A DNA stretch of 64,000 nucleotides from DASVTU01 sp036387415 (GCA_036387415.1 DASVTU010000025.1:52179-116178), one strand, 5' to 3'; positions 44,504 to 52,974 are shown, counted from the stretch's first letter. Program-made: numbers and translations. Notes: generated by a model from the letters alone, not told the origin.

Positions 44504-44643
44504 GCCACAGAGACACGGAGGCACAGAGACAAAAGAAGGAAAAGGGAAAGGGTAAAACGTCAAAATAGGAACTGCATTTACTCTCTCATTTGCCTTTTAA
44601 CCTTTCCTTGTGCCCTATCTCTGTGCCTCCGTGTGTCTGTGGC
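44504..44643. repeat. Palindromic intergenic repeat, copy R4
   Basis: Starts gccacagagacacggagg, ends gtgcctccgtgtgtctgtggc; near-perfect complementary ends. The interior (gggaaagggtaaaac / tgccttttaacctttcc) also pairs. It lies between the immunity candidate and sctN. Confidence 0.78.
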
Positions 44644-44659
44644 AAATGTCGAATAGTGC

Positions 44660-44687
44660 TTTCCAAGTTTTCGGCGTGAAGTATAAT
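44660..44687 (+). promoter_or_regulatory. Candidate sigma-70-type promoter for sctN
   Basis: TTTCCA (44660-44665), 16 bases, TATAAT (44682-44687), 24 bases before the sctN start at 44712. It lies just beyond repeat R4. Confidence 0.4.
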
Positions 44688-44711
44688 AATCGACACGGGA
44701 ATTTCGTTGCG

Positions 44712-46016
44712 ATGCTTAATTTGAACGGATACATTGAAGCTGTCGATTGGATTACGTCGGTCGAGGTGCGCGGGCGTGTGACGGAGTTAATCGGCCTGCT
44801 GATTCGCGCGTCAGTACCGGGCGCACGCGTCGGCGAACTGTGTCTGATTCGCTCGCCACATCGTGCACGGGAGTTGCGCGCGGAGGTCGTCGGCTTTCGG
44901 GGCAGCGAAGTTATCCTGATGCCGCTCGGCGACATCAACGACGTGGCGATGGGAGCCGAAGTGGTTTCGACGGGTAGGTCTTTGTCTGTGCGTTGCGGTG
45001 AAAACCTGCTTGGTCGCGTGCTCAACGGTCTGGGCGACCCGGCGGACGGCAAAGGCGAGATTGAGGGCGCGCAGGAATATCCCGTCACGGCGAGGCCACC
45101 CGATGCTCTGCGGCGTCGGCGTGTGACCGTGCCGCTCGGCGTCGGCGTGCGCGCCATCGACGGCCTGCTGACCATCGGCGAAGGGCAGCGCGTCGGCATC
45201 TACGCGGCGGCGGGCGTCGGCAAATCGACGCTGCTCGGCATGGTGGCGCGCAACACCGAAGCGGAAATCAACGTTATCGCGTTGGTCGGCGAACGCGGGC
45301 GCGAAGTGCGCGACTTTCTCGAACAGGACTTGGGCGCAGAAGGGTTAAAGCGTTCGGTCGTCGTCGTCGCCACGTCCAACGAGCCTTCGCTCGTCCGGCT
45401 CAAGGCCGCTTACGTCGCCACCGCGATTGCCGAATATTTCCGCGATCAGGGCAAACGCGTGCTCCTGATGATGGACTCTGTGACGCGATTTGCGCGCGCA
45501 CTCCGCGAGGTCGGGTTAGCGGTCGGCGAGCCGCCCGCGCGCTCAGGTTTTCCGCCCTCGGTCTTCAGCGAATTGCCGAAACTCTTGGAGCGCACAGGCA
45601 ATAGCGAACGTGGTTCGATTACGGCTTTCTACACCGTCCTTGTCGAAGGCGACGACATGACCGAACCCATCGCCGACGAAACGCGCTCGATTCTCGACGG
45701 CCACATCGTCCTCTCGCGCAACCTCGCCGCCGCAGGCCATTATCCTGCCATTGACATCAATCAATCCATCTCACGTGTGATGAGTTCGATTGTGGACGCG
45801 CGTCACGTTGAAGCCGCGCGCAAACTGCGAGAAGTTCTTGCGACCTACGACGCGCAACGAGATTTAATCCTCATCGGAGCCTACAAAAAAGGCAGCGACC
45901 CGCGCACCGATTTCGCCATCTCCAAACTCGACACCGTTAACAATTTTCTTCGACAGAACACCACTGAAAACACCCCGCCCACGCACGCCGTCGCCCACCT
46001 ACAAAAAATATTCTAG
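44712..46016 (+). CDS. sctN: T3SS ATPase SctN (FliI family)
   Basis: 434 residues from the ATG at 44712, the usual length; a longer in-frame start at 44610 would run into repeat R4. An F1-like ATPase: N-terminal beta-barrel (about 1-80), LNGLGDPADG, Walker A AAAGVGKST with Lys171, VALVGERGREVRDFLEQDLG, Walker B LLMMDSVTRFARALREVGL and FTVLVEGDDM-type AFYTVLVEGDDMTEPIADE. The C-terminal region is helical. SctN unfolds substrates and detaches chaperones. It is isolated from its usual neighbours sctL and sctO by toxin-like genes and by 34 kb, respectively. Confidence 0.96.
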   Translation: MLNLNGYIEAVDWITSVEVRGRVTELIGLLIRASVPGARVGELCLIRSPHRARELRAEVVGFRGSEVILMPLGDINDVAMGAEVVSTGRSLSVRCGENLLGRVLNGLGDPADGKGEIEGAQEYPVTARPPDALRRRRVTVPLGVGVRAIDGLLTIGEGQRVGIYAAAGVGKSTLLGMVARNTEAEINVIALVGERGREVRDFLEQDLGAEGLKRSVVVVATSNEPSLVRLKAAYVATAIAEYFRDQGKRVLLMMDSVTRFARALREVGLAVGEPPARSGFPPSVFSELPKLLERTGNSERGSITAFYTVLVEGDDMTEPIADETRSILDGHIVLSRNLAAAGHYPAIDINQSISRVMSSIVDARHVEAARKLREVLATYDAQRDLILIGAYKKGSDPRTDFAISKLDTVNNFLRQNTTENTPPTHAVAHLQKIF

Positions 46017-46031
46017 CGACTTAACTCACGC

Positions 46032-46073
46032 GCTTTACGTCTTGATAAAACGGCTTTGCGTCTTGATAAGACG
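46032..46073 (+). promoter_or_regulatory. Tandem 21-base repeats holding palindromes
   Basis: Two 21-base units (46032-46052, 46053-46073) differ at 2 positions. The second contains CGTCTTGATAAGACG, a palindrome with a 3-base centre; the first has one mismatch. The two-turn spacing places both palindromes on the same face of the helix, a typical operator layout. It lies 16 bases after sctN and 87 bases upstream of site E. Confidence 0.5.
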
Positions 46074-46159
46074 TATGCGTCGCCGCGCGTCGCTGCGTCT
46101 GTGCACGTCGTCAACGAAACTCACCACTCGTCTCACAAACAAAACTCTGCACGCGGCAA

Positions 46160-46186
46160 GCAACCTTTATTCGTTTCAGACGATAA
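46160..46186 (+). promoter_or_regulatory. Sigma-28-type promoter (site E)
   Basis: GCAACCTT, 11 bases, GACGATAA; one mismatch in the -10. It lies 60 bases upstream of the start at 46247. Confidence 0.65.
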
Positions 46187-46246
46187 CTAACAGTGAAGGG
46201 CAAAAAGCAGTCGTCGTAGCATTCACAAACAAAGGACGGATTTGAG

Positions 46247-48136
46247 ATGAGTACAAGGGTTGATTTCGCAAGCGCGGGCGGAGATGCGCGAAACATCGAA
46301 GCCATCAATTCTCTAGTCGATTTATTAAATCGCGGTTCCGTTGACGAGAGCACGACGGAAAACCCGTCCGCCTTTCTCGCCGAACGCGATTCCAAAACGA
46401 TGGACTTGTTCCTCGACGGTTTCAACACGCGTGCGCGACTGATGTTCCGCGAATTAAACAGAAGCGGCGCAACCACGACAAGGAGAACAACCACTGTCGC
46501 CCTACGCGACACGCCGCCGACCTACGACGGCTCAAGACCCGCGCCGGGGACGACCAAAAGACCCTGGGTGACACTGGATGCGCCCGCGCAGGGCGACCCG
46601 TCGCGGCGCAATCGCGCCACGTACGATAATGTCATCAATCAGTTCGCCGTCGAACACAATTCACGCTACACACGCAATCAACAGGGCAAAGGCGAAACTT
46701 ACTGCAACATCTTCGTCTCCGACGTGACGCGCGCGATGGGCGCAGAGATTCCGCATCGCGTCGATGCACGCGGCAATCCGCTTGCGAGCGGCGGCACCGA
46801 ACTCGACGCCAATGCGACCAACAACTGGCTCCATCGTCACGGCGGGCGTCATGGCTGGCGGCAAGTCACCGCCGAAGAAGCGCAGAGGCTCGCCAACGAG
46901 GGACACCCCGCCATCGCTTCTTGGCGCAACCCGCGCGGTATCGGCCACATTGCCGTCGTACGTCCCGGTGAGATGAACGCCAACGGCCCCACTATCGCGC
47001 AAGCAGGCTCCGTCAACGACAACCACACACACGTCCGCAACACGTTCGGCAACGCGCGTGTCGAATACTGGGTCAACGACGGTGGTGAAGTGCGAGGCGG
47101 CAACGACACTCCGCCGACTCCGACCGAGCCTCCGGTGGTTCCCAACACACCCAACAACCCGACAGCATTGACCGCGCCCAACGCTCAACTCCGTCGTGGC
47201 GCGCGTGGCGAACAGGTTCGACAACTTCAGACCGCCCTCGTCGAACTCGGTTACATGAAGCAGAGCGAAATGAATACGGGGCCAGGCATCTTCGGGCCGC
47301 TCACACAAGATTCGGTACAGCAGTTTCAACGCGAGCATGGCATCAACGCGAGCGGCATCTACGGGCCTCGAACGAGAGCCGCGCTGCAAGATGAATTGAA
47401 CCGTATTAACCGTGCGCCCGCGAGCGACCTCGAACGCGGCGACCGTGGTCTTGAGGTTCGCCGTTTGCAACTCGCGCTCGTCCATCTCGGCCACATGTCG
47501 CGCGCGGAGATGCAGACCGGTCCCGGAATTTTCGGCCCGCTCACCGAAGGCGCGTTGCGTGAGTTTCAGCAAAAGCATCGACTCGAAGTTGATGGGATTT
47601 ACGGCTCGCAATCGCGCGCCGCGCTCGAACGCGCGTTGGGAAGCAGAACCGAGAGAAACGACGACCCGCCGCGAGTCGAACCCACACAGCCGACGCCTCC
47701 GAGCGATGCGGTAGCGCGTCTGAATCGCATGCTGCGCGGTTCTGGATTGGAAGGCAAGGGAGAGTTGATGCTACGGCTGGCAGAGCGTTATGACGTGCCT
47801 GTCGAACTCGCACTGGCGATGTTTCGCAAAGAGGCGCAATGGAATACCACAGGAGTTGCGCCGCGCAACAACAATCCCGGCAACATTCGTTTCGTCGGGC
47901 AGCAGGGAGCCGTGCGCGGAGCGGGTGGCTTCGCCCGTTGGCAGACTGTGGACGAAGGCATCGAAGCATACTTCAAACTGCTCGGCGGCTCCGCCTACCG
48001 CCAGTTCGTCGATGCGCGCGACTGGCGCGGCCTGATTTACAAGTACGCGCCGCCCACAGAGAATGATAGCCAACTCTATCTCAACCAGATTACCAACTGG
48101 ATGAGTCAATATCGTCGTGAGATTTTCGGTAACTGA
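46247..48136 (+). CDS. Three-part peptidoglycan hydrolase (CHAP-like + 2 PG-binding + glucosaminidase-like)
   Basis: 629 residues, no signal peptide. Domain 1 (about 120-270) resembles CHAP/amidase: GETYCNIFVSDVTRAMGAEI with Cys153 and GIGHIAVVRPGE with His234. Two peptidoglycan-binding (PGBD1) repeats follow (about 312-385 and 391-465), each with RRGxRGxxVRxLQxAL, then GIFGPLTxxxVxxFQ and GIYGxxTRAAL. The C-terminal domain (about 485-629) has NNNPGNIRFVGQQ, a Trp and Gly-rich loop, and GIEAYFKLLGGSAYRQF, as in glucosaminidase/lytic enzymes. AAAGGACGG precedes the ATG at 46247. With a sigma-28-type promoter and no Sec signal it is a plausible T3SS-exported wall-cutting protein or antibacterial effector. 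Confidence 0.82.
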   Translation: MSTRVDFASAGGDARNIEAINSLVDLLNRGSVDESTTENPSAFLAERDSKTMDLFLDGFNTRARLMFRELNRSGATTTRRTTTVALRDTPPTYDGSRPAPGTTKRPWVTLDAPAQGDPSRRNRATYDNVINQFAVEHNSRYTRNQQGKGETYCNIFVSDVTRAMGAEIPHRVDARGNPLASGGTELDANATNNWLHRHGGRHGWRQVTAEEAQRLANEGHPAIASWRNPRGIGHIAVVRPGEMNANGPTIAQAGSVNDNHTHVRNTFGNARVEYWVNDGGEVRGGNDTPPTPTEPPVVPNTPNNPTALTAPNAQLRRGARGEQVRQLQTALVELGYMKQSEMNTGPGIFGPLTQDSVQQFQREHGINASGIYGPRTRAALQDELNRINRAPASDLERGDRGLEVRRLQLALVHLGHMSRAEMQTGPGIFGPLTEGALREFQQKHRLEVDGIYGSQSRAALERALGSRTERNDDPPRVEPTQPTPPSDAVARLNRMLRGSGLEGKGELMLRLAERYDVPVELALAMFRKEAQWNTTGVAPRNNNPGNIRFVGQQGAVRGAGGFARWQTVDEGIEAYFKLLGGSAYRQFVDARDWRGLIYKYAPPTENDSQLYLNQITNWMSQYRREIFGN

Positions 48137-48260
48137 CAAACGTTAAACGTCCGCCGCTGAAAACATCTAACGTTAACCAGCTTGAAATCGAAAAGAGCGG
48201 AGACGCAGGAGACATTCGAGCGCACGGTTTCTACCTTGCAAGCCTTCGCCTTCGATGAAC

Positions 48261-48300
48261 TGACCCTACTCCGGCACATCTTCGCGCCAGAGCAGGGTCA
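48261..48300. other. Strong hairpin of unknown role
   Basis: TGACCCT (48261-48267) and AGGGTCA (48294-48300) enclose CTC/GAG and GGC/GCC pairs, giving a long stem with two mismatches. There is no T-tract. It lies between the hydrolase and the 48363 gene. Confidence 0.45.
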
Positions 48301-48362
48301 AATTGCGTCCGTGTAGTAATATCAGCGTGGGCGTCCGTGGCCGCGAATCAATGAGGGGAAAG

Positions 48363-49127
48363 ATGCCGAGAATGCGAATGATATTTTTAAGTGTAGCCCT
48401 GAGCCTGATTTTCGTATCCGCGTCGATTGCGCCATCACAGACGCGAGATTATGGTCTTCCGGCGGGCGCACGTCTCATCGAGAGTCAAGTCATCGCTTCG
48501 TCGGCGCGTCCGCGTAGAGCATTGCTGCTCTGGATGTCGAAGCCTTCCCAGCACCCTTTGCCGTACGGCGCAGAGGAATACACCTGCCCCGACGAAACGC
48601 GCGGGAGTTTCTATCGCGGCCCCACACGCGTCTCACTCGTCGATACAGGAACCAACCGTCTCATCAACACCATCAAAATTCAAGACGAATCAGGCCAAGA
48701 TTCGTTCGACCTGCCATACAAGATTCGCGTCGGCGCGCATTATCACGTCCCGAAAACTCTCGCCGGAAGCGAGGGCAAGCCCTCCATCATGTTTTTGAAA
48801 GACTACAATGGGGACGGGCGCGCGTTGGAGTTCGCACTCTTTGACGCGCAAGCCTGTATGGGTCTACAAACCACGCTCGTCGGCTACAGCATCGCGCAGG
48901 ATATGGTCATACAGTTTCCCGTCAAGTTGGAGACGGACGAAGGCGGGCAACGCACATCCAACACAACGCGCTGGATTGACTACCTCTTCAGCAAACGACC
49001 GACGAAACCCGGCCACTGGAAATACCGGATTGACTATCGTGGACGCGGCGGCCAACTCGAAGAATACGAGATACACTATGACCCGCGCGCCGAAATGTTT
49101 GTCGGAAAATTCCACAGACACGACTGA
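48363..49127 (+). CDS. Secreted protein of unknown function
   Basis: 254 residues from the ATG at 48363 with AGGGGA upstream; ATG 48351 is possible. A signal peptide (FLSVALSLIFVSASI) with cleavage near PSQ is followed by a beta-rich domain: ALLLWMSKPSQHPLPYGAEE, CPDETRGSFYRGPTRVSLVD, FLKDYNGDGRALEFALFDA. The DYNGDGRALEF segment resembles repeats in secreted acidobacterial proteins. Two Cys in the mature domain could form a disulphide. No family recognised. Confidence 0.65.
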   Translation: MPRMRMIFLSVALSLIFVSASIAPSQTRDYGLPAGARLIESQVIASSARPRRALLLWMSKPSQHPLPYGAEEYTCPDETRGSFYRGPTRVSLVDTGTNRLINTIKIQDESGQDSFDLPYKIRVGAHYHVPKTLAGSEGKPSIMFLKDYNGDGRALEFALFDAQACMGLQTTLVGYSIAQDMVIQFPVKLETDEGGQRTSNTTRWIDYLFSKRPTKPGHWKYRIDYRGRGGQLEEYEIHYDPRAEMFVGKFHRHD

Positions 49128-49204
49128 GCAAAATATAAATCTCGCTCACACACGGAAATCTCAAGCAATTCTTACCTCCGCTAATGACGCACTACGTCCG
49201 ATAA

Positions 49205-49357
49205 TATCCATTATGTAAATCAGGCCCCAACGGCCTCAAGATTGGGGTGGATGGTAACGCGTACGCACACGATACGGTACAGAATGATACTTTATCGTAT
49301 GAAACGGCAGCCAGATATGCAGCCAAACCACGTTTTATCAGCGGTTTAGCACGTTAA
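49205..49357 (+). pseudogene. C-terminal coding fragment, no start
   Basis: Frame open between TAA at 49202 and TAA at 49355. Reads LCKSGPNGLKIGVDGNAYAH then a Tyr/Ala-rich tail ending ISGLAR. It looks like coding sequence but is 50 residues with no ATG. Possibly the tail of a lost gene. It occupies the 49128-49458 gap; nothing else is clear there. Confidence 0.3.
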
Positions 49358-49458
49358 TGCGTGTGGCACAACTCTTGTTATATGTCATTGCGAGACATCT
49401 AGCTCGACCGACAATGTTGTTAGAAGTCGAGCGGTTGAAACTGAGGAGAGATATAAAC

Positions 49459-49908
49459 ATGAAAAGCAAAAATCAAGGTTTGTTCACGCGGACTCTTATG
49501 CTGGCGCTTGGCTTACTTCTGTTAATGCCGATTGCCACCTCCGCACAGGATGGCTACTGGGGTCAACGTAATGAACAACGGCGCGAGCGTCGTGAAGATA
49601 GACGCGAGCGACGACAGGAGAGGCGCGAAGATAGACGCGAACGTCGTGGACGTAACTGGGATAACTACGGCAGTTATGGTGGTTCCTTCCAACTTCGTCA
49701 GACCGCTCTGAACGCGGGCTACAACGAAGGCATCAAAGAAGGCCGCAACGATCGTAAACGCAACGACCGCTTTGAATATCGCGACGAGGGTGACTACCAG
49801 AACGCCACCAAAGACTACAGCTCACGTTTCGGCGACCGTGAATTGTACCGACGTTACTTCCGCGAAGGCTTCGCCAACGGCTACGAGGACGGCTACAGAG
49901 GCTACTAA
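49459..49908 (+). CDS. Secreted Arg/Glu/Tyr-rich repeat protein
   Basis: 149 residues from the ATG at 49459 with GAGGAGAG upstream. A signal peptide (TLMLALGLLLLMPIATSAQ) is followed by an Arg/Glu/Asp block (about 37-62) made of near-identical REDRRERR repeats. The C-terminal region has GY and GF dipeptides at regular spacing: NAGYNEGIKEG, YFREGFANGYEDGYRGY. Proteins of this form are common in Acidobacteriota, function unknown. The repeat block is recent in origin, since the DNA also repeats. A strong terminator follows. Confidence 0.8.
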   Translation: MKSKNQGLFTRTLMLALGLLLLMPIATSAQDGYWGQRNEQRRERREDRRERRQERREDRRERRGRNWDNYGSYGGSFQLRQTALNAGYNEGIKEGRNDRKRNDRFEYRDEGDYQNATKDYSSRFGDRELYRRYFREGFANGYEDGYRGY

Positions 49909-49931
49909 CCTCAACTAAACACACAAAAACT

Positions 49932-49970
49932 AAAAGCGGGCGTGGGTGAACAATCCCCACGCCCGCTTTT
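49932..49970. terminator. Bidirectional terminator
   Basis: AAAAGCGGGCGTGGG (49932-49946) pairs with CCCACGCCCGCTTTT (49956-49970), a 15-bp stem with a 9-base loop. It has A-tract and T-tract ends, so it works on both strands. It lies 23 bases after the secreted Arg-rich protein. The region to 50149 holds nothing further that I can support. Confidence 0.8.
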
Positions 49971-50148
49971 CTATTTCATCAATACCGCATAATTAAACCG
50001 CGGACGTTATCGGACGCGCGAGGAATTATCAATGCTCGTAACTTATTGAAATATCTGGATATGGAGTTTGTAGGGTAGTTTTTCTTGAGAGCTAAGATGT
50101 GGATAAATGTATGTCGTGTGGGGTGGCTAGGAGGGCGACTGTGGTTCT

Positions 50149-50997
50149 TTAGTTGAAGCCGCGAAGTGGTAGATGAGAGGCTCGTTGGAGCCAATTGTCT
50201 GATGGGTAATGAGAACGGGCGTCGAAGACGTGGAGGGTGTAGGCGTGGCGTGATTGTGGCGACCTGTTGGCTTCGCTCATGTGTGGGAGGAAGCCGTGGA
50301 GAAGAATTAAGGTGCCTTTGGGGACTTCGAGCGGGATGGTGCGTGCGGACGGCCACGCGGTTTCGTCGAGAAATTGGAAGCGCGTGCCGCCGTGTGGACT
50401 GCGTAGGAATCGTGTTTTGAGTCCGCTTGTGTGCGCTTTGGGAATCACTTGAAGACAGCCGTTGTGCGTGTTTGCATCTTCGAGTGCGAACCAGAAACCG
50501 ACGACGGTCGGCGGTTCGGTGTAGAGAAAAGTGGCATCCTGATGACAGGTCACTTCCCCGCCAATCTCAGGCTGTTTGAAAATATACATCGACTGCAAAA
50601 GCAGAGGCTCTCGAATACCAATGCTTTTGACAAGCGATTCGAGTGCGGGCGTTCGTGAGAAGCGGTTGAAAACTGGGTCGAGGTCGTGCAGCGCGTGTCC
50701 GATTTTGTTGATGGAGCGTTCCTTACTCTTTCGCAAGCGTCCGTTGGAATCGAAGGCGTCTTCTTCAAAAAAGAAGCGAATCTTGTCGCCGGAATCGAGG
50801 AAATAATCGTCGCTGGTGCGCGTCTGTGCACGCGTGGAGAAGACGGAGACCAAGCCCTCTGGCTCGAAACTCGCGACTAATTCTTCCGCGCGTTTTCTTA
50901 ACTCGTCGCAACTCGCTTCGCTTACGAAATTTTCAAGCACCAGAAATCCATCGCGCTCGAAATCGGCGAGTTGTTCGTGTGTCGGCTTCTGCTCCAT
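50149..50997 (-). CDS. Phytanoyl-CoA dioxygenase (PhyH) family protein
   Basis: 282 residues. The Fe(II)/2-oxoglutarate facial triad is seen: CHQDAT (His152, Asp154) and HGFLPHM (His239), with Arg250 in a SRHAYTLHVFD strand that would bind 2-oxoglutarate. Other landmarks: FERDGFLVLENFVS start, GFWFALEDANTHNGCLQVIP. This layout matches the PHYHD1-like subgroup (about 290 residues), whose substrates are unknown. Soluble and cytoplasmic. The ATG at 50997 is preceded by CAGCAAATG context without a good Shine-Dalgarno. The terminator at 49932-49970 serves its 3' end. Confidence 0.9.
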   Translation of the reverse strand: MEQKPTHEQLADFERDGFLVLENFVSEASCDELRKRAEELVASFEPEGLVSVFSTRAQTRTSDDYFLDSGDKIRFFFEEDAFDSNGRLRKSKERSINKIGHALHDLDPVFNRFSRTPALESLVKSIGIREPLLLQSMYIFKQPEIGGEVTCHQDATFLYTEPPTVVGFWFALEDANTHNGCLQVIPKAHTSGLKTRFLRSPHGGTRFQFLDETAWPSARTIPLEVPKGTLILLHGFLPHMSEANRSPQSRHAYTLHVFDARSHYPSDNWLQRASHLPLRGFN

Positions 50998-51144
50998 TTG
51001 CTGCGAGTCAACTGTTGAAATTCATGCTGACGGTTATCACTTGGAACGGGCGTCGTCCACAATCGAGCGCGTCAACCGGAAACTTTGCTTACGTGCTTCG
51101 TCTTGAAGTTTCAGCCGTCGCTCTTTACTTGCGGGCGTACCGTT

Positions 51145-52959
51145 TCATTCGCCCAGTGCGGCATACTTGAAGAGTCGGAAGCGATAACGCTGCTGGTCGC
51201 GGATGTTTTTCGCGACGACTCCATGCAAGCCCTCGTCCCACTTCGTGTACTGCGTGATGAAACTTTCGGCAGCCGCACGGTCGCCCGCGTATTGCACTTC
51301 CAGCACTTTCTCCAACAGTTTACCAACCACGTCGTGATATTTGTCGTAGTTGATGGCGAGCGTTCCGGTACGCGTGTCGAATTTGAGCAGCCCATTTTCG
51401 AGGAAGAAGTTCCATTGCATGAGTTGCATGGTGTTGTAGGGCTGTTCGCGGCGCGGCTTGTTGTTCTGCAAGACGCGGTTGATGCCGCTGGCGTAGACGG
51501 AACGGAGTTGCGCGGCGGTGTAGTAGCCCTGCTTGTGCAACGCTCTGGCAACGTAGAGCGAAACGAGGTCGGCCTTCATCTCTTCGAGAAGGCTGGAACT
51601 TTCCTGCAAGGCCGTGTCGAGGTCTTGCCCATTTTTGGTCGTATCCACGCCGAGATAGTGGCCGACTTCGTGCCAGAGGGTGCGATAAAAACTGCCGTCG
51701 GAGGTGAGTTCGTCGTGGTGCGGTGACGAGACAGCCGCCTGCCAGATGCGCCCCGTGCCCGTGAAGATGTCGGGATTTCGCATGATGTTTGAGCGCAGGA
51801 GAATGGTGCGCCCGTAGCGACGCGCGAGATAATTTTCGTTCGGGAGAATCGTGGCCGTGTTGCCGCCGCGCGACTGACCGAAGTCCGCGATGACATCGTA
51901 AACTCCGACCGGAATGTCTTCCCTGACCTTTTTGTGATGCTCGTAGGGCAGCGAATCTTCGAGCGCCTGCAAGCCCTTCATCGCGCGTCGCAACTCGTCC
52001 GTCTCCTGCCGACGCGTGCTCAGGAGACTAAAGGCGAAGAAAGTTTTGACGCCGTAGAGTTCGTCGTCGTAAACCTCGTAGGAACCAATCTGCGCGTTGA
52101 GATTCTTAAAGCGACCCGTAATCCACGCGGCGTCGCCGGATTCATAGTCGTCCGAAAGCAGGTCGCGGCTACGGTTGCGAAGGTAGCGCGCGAATTCCTC
52201 GTCGTCTTTCTGGACGGCATCGGCGGCCTCGTTCAAGAGCGCGTGTGCGCGCGTGAGTTCGTCGGCAAACGCGACCGAGTAAGGGACGGCCTACAAATCT
52301 TTCGGGCGCGGACGCGCGAGCATGACTTCCAATTCCCTCTGCAATCCGGGATGAAGGGTCGAGAGCGCGGGATACTGCCTGAGTTTGCCGACGTCGCGGC
52401 GCAAGTTTTCCGCGACGGCGCGACGGACGACGGTGCGTAGGTCGAGAAGCGAGTCGCGCTTTTCGGGATGCGCCGCGAAGAAGGCTTCGACTTCTTCTTT
52501 CGTGATGCCCCACGGATAGAGATTCTGTCCAGGTGGCGTCATATCAAGAGGCAGGAACGGTTCGCGCTTGTTTTCGAGTGTAGTTGCGACAGGCCCTTGA
52601 AAGAGTCTGTAGAGCATGAGCAGGTTTTGCGTCGCGGCGTGTGAACCCGTGCGTTTATCGAGTTGCGCGAGTTCGCGTTGCGAGGCGAGGGCGCGTGCGT
52701 GGCGTTGCTGCTCGTAGAGTTCCTGAAAAATTTTACCGGCTTCGAGTAACTTCGCGACGGCCTTGCGCTCGCCTTCGGTCAAGTGCGCGAGGTCGGGAGA
52801 GAGGCGCACCGTCTGCGTCTTATCGACGATGGCCTGCGACTTCTCCGACGGCCAATAGCCGTTCGGGAGATTGGTTCCGGTCGTCTTACGTGTCGCCATC
52901 TGTGCCAGCGTGCCGACGGACAAGGCCGAGATGATAAGCAAGGTCAGCAAAATTTTCAT
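51145..52959 (-). pseudogene. HExxH (M49-like) peptidase gene with in-frame TAG
   Basis: One continuous frame of 604 codons with a single TAG at 52291-52293 (codon 223). Before it: a signal peptide (LLTLLIISALSVGTLAQ) and 200 residues ending RPRPKDL. After it, in the same frame, the protein continues with AVPYSVAFADELTRAHALLN, so no frameshift is needed. The C-terminal part has HEVGHYLG (His430, His434 in full numbering) and LLEEMKADLVSLY (Glu459/460), the zinc pattern of M49 (dipeptidyl peptidase III)-like enzymes. Either a nonsense mutation or an assembly error; annotation software will report two genes. It lies 15 bases downstream of the NTF2-like gene. Confidence 0.75.
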
Positions 52960-52974
52960 GGTTCACAAATCCTG

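Noticed and set aside
18961..44643. Repeats R1-R4 as CRISPR
   Set aside because: Copies are far apart, palindromic and of variable interior; no short direct repeats with regular spacers and no cas genes.
9903..46016. A flagellar locus
   Set aside because: No hook, rod, cap, flagellin or motor genes; SctI, SctJ lipoprotein, DUF1521 and TPR chaperones point to a secretion injectisome.
48136..48363. tRNA or other structured RNA gene
   Set aside because: A strong hairpin is present, but no cloverleaf or T-loop sequence could be found.
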